In this document: piece after piece, positions 38,061 through 50,100 of the stretch | How positions within the stretch are numbered: position 1 is the stretch's first letter | How the letters are laid out: every line of letters begins with the position of its first letter | Source: Rhododendron vialii | Lineage: Eukaryota > Streptophyta > Magnoliopsida > Ericales > Ericaceae | Direction of reading: 5' to 3' | NCBI RefSeq assembly: GCF_030253575.1 | Contig: NC_080561.1 | Span: forward strand, 7,966,001-8,030,000 | DNA length: 64,000 nt | The notes under the pieces: generated by a model | Database searches by the model: none | What the model was told of the DNA's origin: nothing | The model's input: only the letters and a program-made list of their open reading frames with translations | Made by a program: the position numbers and the translations under genes

Positions 38061-38237
38061 TTCGAAATTGAGTATCAGGATGATCAAGATGATTGGATCT
38101 GGATTGCCTATGACGAGGATCTCACCCCATATTTGCTGAAGAAATTTCTACTCAAAAATCAAAACACAATTAAACTATTTGTGGTAATCAGTGATGCAAC
38201 TATTGTTGATTTGTGTCAACATTGTGCACTGGCCTAG
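38061..38237 (+). pseudogene. PB1-domain-like fragment
   Basis: The frame reads FEIEYQDDQDDWIWIAYDED then LTPYLL and KNQNTIKLFVV before a stop. This resembles the second half of a PB1 domain (F-x-L-K-Y-x-D-E-D-x-D-W-V-x-L-x-S-D-x-D-L, then I-x-L-x-V), as found in NIN-like proteins and other plant regulators, with the acidic OPCA motif (D-x-D-x-D-W...D-E-D-L). The upstream part of the frame (to 37875) is unlike the PB1 first half. No partner exon, RWP-RK or other domain was found nearby. It lies between the two segmental-duplication copies. I infer an exon remnant; chance similarity of an acidic stretch is possible. Confidence 0.4.
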
Positions 38238-40422
38238 AGGGATCTGACCAGTTTAGACTCTTGTGGTTGATATTGATGATGCAGCAGTAATAGTAGAGTG
38301 TCAAAAGAGTGTCCTCGGTGATGTTGTTTGTTCTTCTTGTGTGTTTGTTTCTTGAGAGATGTTTGTTCTGGTTACTAAATAAATTTCTTAATGTTGTTCT
38401 GGTTACTAAATAAATTTCTTCCTTGTTTGTTCTCATTTATGTCATTCAACATTTACTCATTCAACATAAATGTTGTGAGCGCAATGCGAGCATGAGAGCG
38501 AGAGTGCATGGCATTTTGAATAATTTTGTGAATAAAGCTTAACCCCAATGAGGGACTACGGGGACTTGAACACAGGGCATTTAGTCCAACCACTAAACCA
38601 ACCCCTCATTAGTCATTAGTTTAGTATTTTCGATTAAGGATTTTTAAAATTTTTAAGAGGTTGGTCGTGGAAATAATGACCCATTAACTTACGACTGGTT
38701 TGATTAAATCTTAGAAAATACATATAATCAATTCCTTGCTTTCCTTGAGTGGCTATTGAAAGGTTTTTACCCAAAGTGGAAGCCATTATGTGCGAATTTG
38801 ACTACCTAATCAAGGAAACCAATTACAGTATACGCTAATAAGACCATGTTCGTTTTAGGGTTTTGGATTTTAAATTCTAATTATTATTTTATTTCTTTTC
38901 AATTATTATCCATATTTTCAATCATTACTCTATTTTTTTCCACGCACATTACCTACAAAACCAAATCCAAAATTTCAAAACAAACGGGGTCTAAAATATT
39001 CAAAGAAATTCTTACTAAAATATTCAATCGATTTAACTCTTCAGTTTAGTTTTGGTGACAAAAAAAGAAAAAAAGAAAAAAAAAAAGGAAAAACAATCCA
39101 GCATATGTAGTAAAATCCCGGACCCCAATGCTTAAGAGATCGTTGGACCATTAGTCGTACGCCTTGTATACTCTCCTCTGCTGAGAGGTCAATGGTCAAA
39201 TTCTTGCCAAAGGTAAGAATTGGTTATTAAATCTTACTCCTATGTGTAAGAGTTGGTTGTGATCAGTTTGAGATAAGAAAAATGATGGAAAAATAAAGTT
39301 GATTTTAGGTAATTCTAGGAAGTTGTGGAGACACGTGATACATGATTGTAGTGTGGTTCATGTATGTAGCCGAAGATTCATTTGTCAGTTCAAGAGTCGT
39401 TATTATTCATGTATGGAGTCTAAGACATCTAGTAGTTTGTGCACTTAGTAAGATTCATGTATCTCTACAAATAACTATGTAATCTAGTGATTCTGGGTGT
39501 GGTCAAAGCGTGATGGAAAGTAGAAAGAAAGTGATTAGAAAGAGTGAGGTCGAGCAGAGTGGATGAACTACTACAAGTAGTCAAGTGTGATAAAAGAATT
39601 TGGAGATTAAAGTTTTGAGAGGAGAACCAAACAAGGTTATTTTGTATTGAAAAGAAAAACAAGAAAGTCAAAAAGTTCTATTTTTGTTTGCTTCTTCTCT
39701 GTATGAAGCCTTTTCTTGTGCTATTTTGCGTAGAGCTTGATTTAGTTATTGCAGCTCACATAATTAATGTAGTGTCCATCATTATAACTCTTTAATTTAA
39801 TGCAAAATATAATTCTCCTACCGTTTGATATGAAAAAAGATCGCCGGCAACCCGAAGACAACCAACACCCATACATAAAGGATAATGTGCAAATGTAGCA
39901 TATTCTTCTGTAGATTCTTACACGTTTTTACCAGGGCGTGTTCCGATGCTAATGTTTGCATATTGTCTGTCACATCTCGTAGAAATTTGAATTTTTTTGA
40001 TTTATTAATAAATTCATCTCTAAAACGTTTCTTTAAGCAAATGATTTGCATAATTTTACCTTACCTTTTGTGAGCAATTTCTTAACTTTTTGCATGGGCA
40101 CATAATCAAATATAAGTAAATTGAGTGTCCTAAATAGTAAATACCAAACCAAAAATAGAATAATTACATCTTAGCAAAATGAATGAAAATTAGATTAGCG
40201 GATTTTTGTCAAAATAAAAAATAAAAAAATCCTCTCAGTTTAGCCGCTCCCAATTAGAGATTATGGTCATGATACAAAAAAATAAAAATAAATTAGAGAT
40301 TATGACTCTTCCCTGTGTTGTCACAGCCAAAAAAATGTTGTCCCTCATAAGTATAAACTTATTGCATATTTAATTGGTTGAATTAGACAATTTATATATT
40401 TATCAAAAAATCAAATAGTTCA

Positions 40423-42972
40423 TGTTACGCCATGGATTTTCAATATAATTAAACAATTCATTTCAATAAAAGGACCTCGCATATCAAAAATAGTACCCAA
40501 AAGAGTTCCCATTTGATTAACTTAAACAAACAAGTTCCCAAGTTTAAAGGTTTACAATTTTGGCACTCCGGCCCCAAATAAGCTTAAATACAAATACAAA
40601 TGAGTAGTTAAGTTACAAACGATTTAGTCAAAAAGAAATTCTAAAAAAAATAGTTACAAACCCATCTTTTCAAGAAAATCAATTACAAAGATATTTAAGT
40701 AACTAATGTAGTTAGCTTCCAAAAGGCCTTTCACTTCCAAGCACACAAAGTATGCAGGCTACTGTCCAGCATTTTGTCCTGAAAAGAAGGATTAGGTTGA
40801 GCTACACTAACCCAGTAGAGAAATCTTTACACAATCTATATGAAAATGTGACGATTTATGCATAAAAAAAATGAATGAGTTCCAATAAACGAACAAGAGA
40901 TACAACAGGGCGCCATAATGAACCGACAAGTTTCTACTATGGGATCCTATACATCCTAAAGACATCCCTAACCATTCATACATCATCTTGAAGCAACATT
41001 AAACTCATATCACACTAAATAATCACGATGATTTTCTCAACCATTTTATAACTACTCAAATGAATGCCATGAACAACCTCATTATTCAATACCATTTGCC
41101 ATCAAGCCTCTTTTCATAAAACTTTTCTTTTTGATTACCGAAATAGTTTAGAGAAAACTCATAACCGTCACAGGTCAAGCTCCGTTGATTCGAGCTTGAA
41201 TAGCTGGAGTCCGTTGATTTGTGCCCAAATACCAGAGCCATTGATTCGCTCAGGAATGCCGGAGGATTTTTCATAAAAATCCTTTTTCCAAAACCAAAGT
41301 CATTTCTTTTAAAAAACTTTGATGGAACCAATTGTTTATCTCTTTCTTTAATAGTCACAAACTCAAGCAATAAACTGCCCAAACAACAACATGAATTTCT
41401 ATAATCAATTATAATTCCCTTCATCAAGCGAGACATTTAACTGTATTACCACACCTTACGTTACAGTGAATTCTCTCCACCTGGATTTCTACATTACCAC
41501 ACCTTGCGTTGCGAGCCTTCTAGAGTCTCCGCATTACCACACCTTGCGTTCCAGAACCCTCAATTCAATATTCACAACTCACACAACACATATACATTAT
41601 CAATCCGAATACAAGATGACAACACTTCCCAAAGTCACAATCTTTCACTCATCATCATTCAATGTATTACACACTCAAACCCATGTCCTATTGTACATTA
41701 ATAAATACCTTAAGTCCATGTTATCCCTTTAAATCTATTACAACGCCCTACGTCACGTATCGAACCCATAACAACTCCACGACACACCACCGGCTAGGTT
41801 CTAAACGAGAATCTATAGAACGAGTGCCAAAGGAACCTAGGATGATCAATCAAGACGAAGCACGAAGATACGAGTTACCCTATTCTTTTCCGAACCACTA
41901 GGCAACCCCTATTGACCAACCAAGCGCCCCACGTCATACCTTACATCCTACGATACTCGATAACCTTGTTGCAATACGCTCTTTCGTCTTACCGTTCACC
42001 ACATCAAGTCATAACACCTAACATACCTATAGCGTACATCACCTCATGCCACAATGACTCTCAAGTGTCATCAATCCCATAAATACATTTCGATCAAGTT
42101 TTTATCTAGTAAGACACTACTCTTTCTCTGACAACGGAAAGCCAACGGGAAGAGGATAACCTAAGTAGACCAAAGGAATTCAATTAAGCATGCTTGAAAT
42201 AGGTTTGGAGGTGTCCAAAAGGAATTAGAAGTGATCGGGGGTCAAAACAATCAAAAAGGGAGCAGTAGGAGCAAAACTGGAGATAAGGCTGTGGTGTCGA
42301 TACGCACCAAAGTCGTATCGATACAACACTCTCTAACCAGAAAGATAAGTTTATAGTATCGATACAGCTCTTAATCTGTATCGATACCACGAGGTTTCGA
42401 GCAGCGATTCTGCAGAACTTCAAGGACAAACACAACAACGAAACCCAATGGTCCAAGGCACGATCAAAGCACAACAATCACACATAAACACATAGAATGA
42501 GCAAGAAATCCCTACCTCGCAATCGGAGAGCAAACACGCAAAGAGATCTGGCCACGCGAATCCTTGAACTCAAACTTTGAAATACACCCAAAATACTCCT
42601 CTCCGAGCCGAACCGGATGAGCTACGAACTCAATAGCACGTGAGGAAGATGGAGAGAGGGTTGGGTTCTTTGGGTTTTGAGCTTTGGTGGAGGAATGAGT
42701 GAGAGAGAGAGTGAGACCGAGAGGGATGGAGAGAGACGTGAGAGTTGAGAGAGAGAAATACATGGGATTTTTAATCCCCTACACATACTCCTCTATATAT
42801 ATTCACACACCTACCAAATTACATTAGCACTCCCTCCAATTACGATTCTAGCATACAAACCCCAAATCAAATCAACTCCACAAATTTCACATAAGCTTAA
42901 TAAAATCACATTTTCCTCGATTTCCAATATCTATTAAACCAATATATATATTTTAAATTACGGGTCTCTACA
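40423..42972. mobile_element. Solo LTR, 2.55 kb, probably Ty3-type
   Basis: The segment starts TGTTACGCCATGG and ends CGGGTCTCTACA, so its termini are TGT...ACA, and it is flanked on both sides by GTTCA (40418-40422 and 42973-42977), a perfect 5-bp duplication. There is no gag-pol frame, primer-binding site or second LTR nearby. The reverse-strand start TGTAGAGACCCG and the length fit long LTRs of chromovirus (Tekay/Del-like) elements as I remember them; this family call is less certain than the borders. Orientation is not settled. Confidence 0.8.
41445..41550. repeat. ATTACCACACCTTGCGTT repeated three times inside the LTR
   Basis: The 18-bp word (first copy with one change) begins at 41445, 41493 and 41533, spaced 48 and 40 bp. 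This could be a U3 enhancer-type repeat. Confidence 0.85.
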
Positions 42973-43069
42973 GTTCAAGGTTCAACGATCGAATCTTTAG
43001 CATGTAGTTTCAAGGTGCAATATTGATAGATTATGTTTGCCCCTGAGATTGTACTTGAATATACACACT

Positions 43070-43240
43070 TTTTTTTCATAATAACTTATGTATCTGGGCC
43101 AGCTTACGTACACATTGCATAATCCTGGATAATCAATTTCACAGCCAACTTGCGGAGAATCCCAATTGAAGTCAGAGCGAAAAACTCCGCATGTATTGGT
43201 CCCAAAAAGGACTTGATAGCACCTGAGAGGTTTCGAGCCA
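43070..43240. repeat. SINE-like dispersed repeat, copy 2
   Basis: Matches 36375-36560 in order: AACTTATGTATCTGGGCCAGC, CAATTGAAGTCAGAGCG, CTTGATAGCACCTGAGAGG and TTTCGAGCC. Confidence 0.45.
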
Positions 43241-43249
43241 AGTTTTAGA

Positions 43250-43470
43250 ATGTTCAAGGTTATATGCGAAAATATTCTCGTCATATGCACGACTGCGCAC
43301 AAACCATATATGTTTGTAAGCCTAATCGAGCCAAATGTTTTCATGTTTAGATTCGGCTCATATTGAGGCTCAGTTCGGTTTGTCATATCCCAAATTGCAC
43401 TCGAACGAATCTTTACCAAGTCGAGCTTCAAACAATTCATAAATGGTTCGGTTCATTTATAGCCCTAAGT
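43250..43470. repeat. Dispersed GAGCTCG-family repeat, copy 5
   Basis: Contains TAAGCCTAATCGAGCCAAAT, CACTCGAACGAATC and ends GGTTCATTTATAGCCCTAAG. Confidence 0.55.
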
Positions 43471-44010
43471 AAACCCCTGCGATTTTCTTGAATATACAAA
43501 ACTAATTACAATCATAATTCTCGGGTTTTCCTGTATTGAAAACGTTCTCTTATTTTTGGAAGATTTCACCTTGTAAAAGTCCATATGCACAACCATTGCG
43601 CGTGTAGCATTTTTTATGCAAATAACGACTGTCTTCTCCGCGAGCAAGTACAAAGTATTTTGGTAAGAATATTTGGAATTGTTGGGCCGTGTGGTAATGG
43701 GCCTTGGGCCTGTATATTGATTTGGCAAAGTATAAGTTTGGGAAAATGACGGCCAATGACATAGACATGCTGAGAACATTTGATAATGCTGAAAATGTCA
43801 TTGACAGATATTAATTATTAAAATAAGTCCTGAGCCATCCAGCAAGTTATGAATTCGCTTCCATGGGTGAATTTCAGCAAAACATGAATTGGGCATTGCC
43901 CAGACCCACCCAAAATTGGCCCATACACCATCGACCCGTTTACATGTATGGAGGCCAGTTGTAACAGGGCTGGTGAGCTAAAGCTCAAGGTGCAGCCACA
44001 TCTCAAGATG

Positions 44011-46772
44011 AACTAAAAAGTTCATTCTGGATTTTTTTGTAACAATTCAAGTAAGTCCATATTCTCATTTTGATGAGTATTTGATGGAATAACATGATCT
44101 TGCAACAAAAAAAATTGCAACAACTCGCACGACCTGCTAATCCTTAGCCTAACCACGTGGTTCAAAAAATTAATCTCAAGTTATATAATAACTAGTCGTG
44201 GTATGTTATGTACTTCTTTTTTACTTTTAATTCCCCACCGATGTGGGACTAGGGTGGGATCTCACAAAATTAGATAATGTGATTAAGCATTTATAGATGT
44301 GTAATTGAGATATCTTTTCAGGAAACGATGAAAAGGTTAAAATGCTATTAAATGGCTTTGGATATTGAGGTGGGACTTTAGTTATTGAACAAAATATTTT
44401 TTTTTATAGGCGCGTAGTTGTGTGAGCTAGTTGGCTCAACTATATAAAGAGCAATAATTGTTTGATTCAAGTAAAACTAAAACTACCAACTTTCAGTACG
44501 GACCCGTGCTCCCGGTGGACCCTGAGTTGAGTGTCTCAGCCACTCGTAGGACACCTTGGAATCAAATTTTCAAGGATTTCGAACAAAAATCACAGCAATT
44601 TTGAAATTGGATTTTCGAATTCAAATTCAAGCCTTGGAATCGAATTCTTAACATTTCCAAAAAAAATAAACGGTCTTGAAATCGTAAACAAATAAATTTT
44701 CCAGGTTTTAGTTGGATTTCACCGACTAAAATTCGCAGCCACAAGCTTGGAAAGGGGGTCGTACCTAATGAAAGCAACCCTCAATCCATTACCATCCACC
44801 GATCTTCCCAGAGTTCGTATCTCATATCTTGAGGCCAAAATCATTTTAAAGTGCTCACAAAAAAAAATCTACTAACCTTTTTTGCCTGCCGCTTTAAGTA
44901 AGAAGACTCGAGAATAACAAGAATTAAAGGCGTTTTATCTCCACGAGTTTGCAGATTCGACTCTTTCTTCGTGTCAGGATTTTCGAGAACGTTGGAGCTT
45001 TTTCTAATCGTCAACTTCAAACCGATCGTAAAACTTCGAGGTTTTAGAACGAGTCGAGAGTGTGCATAAAGTCTCTAGATACCCAAATATCAAAAAAAGA
45101 AAAAGAAAAAGAAAAGAAAGAAGGGCCCCTGGAATAATTTCAGATGAACATTGGCTTGGTTCTCTTTCATTTGGAGTAATTAATTTTTTCGTTTTGTATG
45201 TTTTGTTCGTCTTTTCAGAATTTATGTTAAATTTGCGTGATTTTTTTTTGATTAATCATCCTTCTCGACGAGAGGAGTCTAAAAAGTATAAAATTATGAC
45301 AAAAAGCAAAAAAAAGTTCACTAAAGATGAAAAAAGTATCAACCATCTTTGGAAGCTTAAGTTCCGTCTTATTTGAATTTTTTCAATATCGGTCTATATT
45401 TTTATGCTTTTCCGATCCATCTTGTCGAGATGAATGATTAATCCTAAAAATTAGGATGAAAACTAACCGAAAAATTACAAAATGTAAAAAATATCGAAAT
45501 AAGTTTCAGACTTATCAGTTTAAAAGAACGCAGAATGCTAAAGTTGTACCATTGATGTACTTTGAAGATTCAAACATCTGTTATAATCTATCTGTCATCA
45601 TAACATCTGTTATAATCTATGTCTCATCATCTATTTTCGTGATTATCTGTGGTATTCATTTTTCAAGAGGGAAAGAAAGGAAGAGGATTCACATTAGACC
45701 ATATTATTGGGCTACACGTGAACTCTTTCAGTTCTGCTTTGATGGTTGAACTTGTTCATTTTTTAAATCTCGTTGAGAACGTCAATCATTCGAAAATTCT
45801 TGTCAATTAGATGTGTTTTAGTATGATTTTAGAAAACATGTATCTCGAACAAAATAAACCTGCAAATTGGATCGAAACCCAATTTTCTCAATATGATTTT
45901 AAACAAATTTGACATTCTCGACGAGATCTAAAATGTAAATAATTTCGACCATCAAAATAGACCCCGAAAGAACTCACAGTGGCCATGACAGCTCCGTCCA
46001 TTCCCTTTAAAGCGTCGGAGGGAGCTTTCCCCTAAAAAATATTGATAAGTACCTACTAATTTCCTTGGTAATGAAACGACAACATCCCGTGTATTTTATT
46101 TCATAAAAACAAAAGGATAAATATAAAATAGAAAAAGATTTGATAGACAAAGACGAAGCAGCTTCCACCGCCAAATAGCCAACCACCTGGAAACCATACA
46201 TACAGGGGAAAAATTATTAGGAGCTCCTCGGCTAGAGTCACGTAATCTTTAGAGACTTTTTTTTCCACCGCACATTAACGTAGGTTTCGTCACGAATTCT
46301 ATGACTCAAACATGAATATAGAGTAACGAAGAGTCTTGAAACATCACTGATCACTCATAAAAGGGGCACTTTATGAGCGCGGGCAAAGAAACCAAAATAT
46401 GCCGGAGAGAAGACTGTGCTTGCCTGGCGAGCAGCATCTCCGCAAAGCGGTATCGAGCGGTCGATTTCGCTATTCATTTCGGAACGGACGGTTCGAATTG
46501 AATCTGAACGCATACAAATCTGAACCGTCCATTACTTAATTAGGATCAAAGTCACCGATTGTCGAGACAAACGACCAAATCAGCCACTCTATACCCACTT
46601 TGCATGGTGCAAATTGATCCGAACACCTCGTTAAAAAACAAAACAAAACCTTGCACCACACACACATCACAGTGAGTGATCACACATAGTGGAGGAGTCT
46701 ATGTACGTTGACTTGGTTTTGGATTCCCCATTGGTTCATGAGAATTTCTATTCCTAGACCACGACGCGGCTA
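44011..46772. other. Spacer upstream of the B-box gene
   Basis: No gene was recognised. Bases 44155-44275 resemble 30979-31095. Text around 45240-45320 is an inverted relative of 34130-34230 (AGTTCACTAAAGA and CTCGACGAGAGGAG on one strand, their complements on the other). A 29-bp near-exact tandem pair starting AACATCTGTTATAATCTAT lies at about 45572-45630. Sequence near 46430-46560 has inverted GAACGGACGGTTC and GAACCGTCC words typical of small MITEs. Confidence 0.4.
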
Positions 46773-46780
46773 CACGTGGC
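46773..46780 (+). promoter_or_regulatory. G-box/ABRE-type element CACGTGGC
   Basis: CACGTGGC lies 388 bases upstream of the B-box gene ATG. The CACGTG core binds bZIP (HY5, ABF) and bHLH (PIF) factors in plants. BBX18/19 relatives are light- and clock-regulated, so the site is in a sensible place, but its use here is inference. Confidence 0.45.
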
Positions 46781-46962
46781 GGGTACGTTTAAAGTAGTGT
46801 GCACCGTCGAGCACCAGATATTCCCTTCCTGTCGTTTCCTACTTTCCTGTGATGTTTACCTTTCCTCTTTTTCTCTCCTCCAAGCTTCTCTTCGCAGTTG
46901 GTGGCCAAGGGGTCTTTCTCCTCTGTGGTGCCTCCCCACGACAAGTCAAGACCCCCCAAAAC

Positions 46963-46965
<3 letters not shown>

Positions 46966-46995
<30 letters not shown>
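46966..46995. repeat. (TC)n tract near the B-box gene start
   Basis: About 15 TC units, 165 bases upstream of the ATG and probably in the promoter or leader. Confidence 0.9.
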
Positions 46996-46998
<3 letters not shown>

Positions 46999-47160
46999 CT
47001 TGTCTCTATACAAACATCTGAGCAGGATACGGATGCACGATTGTATCGATAAGCTACTGAATTCTGATCTAATCGGACACTAGAAGATGGATTTGGCGAA
47101 GAGAGATGAGTAAGGAGAGAGAGACACACACACACACGGTTAGAGTAAAAGTTTGAAATT

Positions 47161-50100
47161 ATGCGAACTCTCTGCGACGTCTGTGAGAGCGCCGCCGCGA
47201 TCCTCTTCTGCGCCGCGGACGAGGCCGCTCTTTGCCATTCCTGCGACGAGAAGGTATCCAAACTCGATCGAATCCTTTGACTCGTATGTGTATATACATA
47301 TATATATATATATACATACTATATTTATTTATTTATTTATTTATATGAAGCGTAGTTGTCTAGTAGGTAAGATAATGCGCTCGTGTGAGCAAGAGTGCGA
47401 GGGCCAGAGTCTTTTGAAATTATTCTTAATTACTAAAATTTGTGAGAGCTAGAATTGAGTGTGCGAGCGGAGGGCTTAGTGTAGTGTTGTAAAAGTCGTC
47501 CGCCTAGGCCGACTAGTCCCTACCTAGGCGCTAGGCGGTGGTCCAACGCTCAGATTATGCATGACTAGTGGGTGCCTAGTCCCCGCCTAGGCGCTAGGCT
47601 GCTGATTAGTCGGCGCCTAGGTGCCCCTTTCTGCTTGACTAGCGCCTAGCAGTTTTTAGAACATTTGCCGTAGTGTAGGTGTAGATACGGCCTAGTTATT
47701 ATCTTAGATGATATAGTAAATGGTTTGCAGTGTATTGGTAACATTTTTCATTGAGTAAAACTGGAATGGATCTATGAAGTGTTCGTAGTGAAGTCGTGAA
47801 TTGGAAGATGAACTGTGTTGGCTTTTCCTAGTGTTTCTGTTTAAAGATAGTGGTAGAAGAAAGTGAGAACATTGGTTCCTTAGGTGCAAATTTCTAGGAG
47901 CGGTGGAGAAGCAATTAGCTAGTTTGCAAGTTTTGGGATTTATTTATTTTTACTTTTTACTCCCTCTGTCGCGATTTGTTTGTCTCTTTTCACTATTTGG
48001 GACCTCTTATAAAATTGTCTATATGTTTCAATTTATAATGTTTTTTTTATATATAATATGGATCTTGTTTGATAGATCTCAATTAGATTTAAAATATAAT
48101 GTTTTCAAAATTATGTAAAACATTATAGATTGTGAGATATAGATAATTTTTAAAAAGGCACGTATGTCGAAATTGGACAAACAAATTGGGACGGAGAGAG
48201 TAGTTTATAACTCAAGTTCCAGATCAGCTTACGCGCACCTCGACTAATCCATATCCATATGGACCGGCCCCACAAGAGTTGATAACATTAGCACATGAGA
48301 GGTTTCGAATCTTGACATTAGGACAGAGCAAACCTCCTAGTCTCAGGCCTCGACCTCAAGGCCAACCCATTGGGGTTAAGTGTTGGGAAAATTTTCCATT
48401 GGTGCAAAGTCATTTCATGGTTTTTTGCCTTGGATGTATGCAAACGTTACTTCAGTTGATGCAGGTTGCATCAACTGTTTTAACTTTTTTCGGAATATAT
48501 TTTGTCCATGTATTTTGTCTCACTGTGTGGTGTGCCTGCAATCGCCTTCTCTCCCTCAGTGTTCACGCACGAGCATACACAACTCAATTTTGAAGTTCCA
48601 TCACAAGTCTTACCATTCGGTTAAATGTGGACTACTATGGTCCATTCATACTGTTGTTCATTCATGTTTTCTCATGCTTGTGTTTGTTAGTTGAAACCAT
48701 GTTCTTGTTAGTTCTCCATCCTGTCTGTGAGTCACTTTCAATTGCTGTCAAAGTCCTGCCAAAGGTCAATTCCTTGGTCTTAGTTGCATGTTGTTTGGAA
48801 AACACAGACACAGACACATCTGTACAAATAACAAGATTCATTTATAGCAAGGATCGGCCTAAACTTGGAAGACCCATTTTGCCATGAGATTAAAGATGGT
48901 AGCTGGTAGCTTGATGAGACTAACTTTATTAATGTTCTGTGGTTGTAAGATGAATATCTGGTCTATGAATCAGTAATTGATTATTGCTAGTAATTACTTC
49001 CATAATCAGAATGATTCGTATGAAGGCACAACAAGGAGGAAAATGTGGGTATTTCTATTTCCACTGGGACATATAATTCATGCATAAGTACATACTTAAG
49101 TATGTGACTATTGACTACTCTACTCACTGCTACTTTGATAATGCTTTCGTAATTTTGCTTTCTAAGTGAAGGTTTGAGACTGGTATTTTCATAAAAAGAT
49201 TTATGACTATTAAGTAGCAGAGCGTTATATTTCCTCCATCAGGTTCTATTTCCTAAATTTTGAGGGAGTACCACTTTTGGCGCCTCCCACTCCCCCAATT
49301 GTGTTATGACCCTTGTTTTCATTCTAGTCCAGCCGCCGTCTTCTGTGATTAATCAAAGTCAGAACTCAATGTCTATCATTTGTCAGTCATATGTTCGAGT
49401 TTCAAAGAAGGTTTGATGATTGTGCAGGATTAGGGCGTTTGGAAATTTGTCGGGGAGCGTGAGGAGGAGGATTGTCATGGACATGATTACTTATTATGAG
49501 CGTCCTTGATTTTGAGCTCATAAAGGAAGTGCTTATTATAAGTGCCCTTCTTCCTAGTACCATTACTAAGTTCTAGCTTTTTTTAAATGCCACCTAGTCT
49601 ATGCTCTACATACTCTTCCCCGTAAGTATCCTCAATGTGGGTGACGCCATGGGTTTTCTTATCAATTTTGAGTTCTAGGCTTTGAAGCTTGTGCTTGCGA
49701 CCACAGGGAATGCAATGGAGCTAGAGGGAGGTTTGTTTTACGAAGGGTTTTGGCGTTAGGACGGCCGACCTTTAGAGTTTGTTTGGTTTTGGTTATCACT
49801 AAACGCTAGTTTAGACTAGAAATGATTTAAAAGAAAATTTAACTAAAGGCGAGGTCTAGGGGTTCAACCTATCCACAACTTAAGTTATTCAATTGTTCTC
49901 AAAGATAACTCAAGTGATCAATTGGTACCTATAACACACAAAACCCTTTTCCTTTTCTCTTGATCCTTGGTCGTCCCAAATGCCCTTTCATGCTTCTTCA
50001 AATGACTTTTTGGACTTGAGAGGGGACCTCCTTGGTGCCTCAAGACCTCGGCTATTCCCGGGAGCTATCCACAGCTTCCAAGTACACCTTATTTCCATGA

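Larger units (their letters stand above)
38475..44010. repeat. Segmental duplication, copy 2
   Basis: Direct-orientation partner of 32515-37110 (offset about 6.0 kb at the start and 6.9 kb at the end). It contains the 2.55-kb solo LTR, which copy 1 lacks, and an extra inverted-repeat segment at about 38829-38998. The matched blocks near 38690-38820, 39165-39910, 39960-40010, 43070-43470 and 43850-44005 keep the order of copy 1. Confidence 0.8.

Noticed and set aside
42512-42763. 83-aa minus-strand frame with a hydrophobic start and Ser-rich middle
   Set aside because: It lies wholly inside the solo LTR and is partly encoded by GAGAGA-type runs.
20000-47000. Search for a new multi-gene system in the long gap
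   Set aside because: The gap is explained by transposons, tandem repeats and a segmental duplication; no cluster of intact open frames is present.
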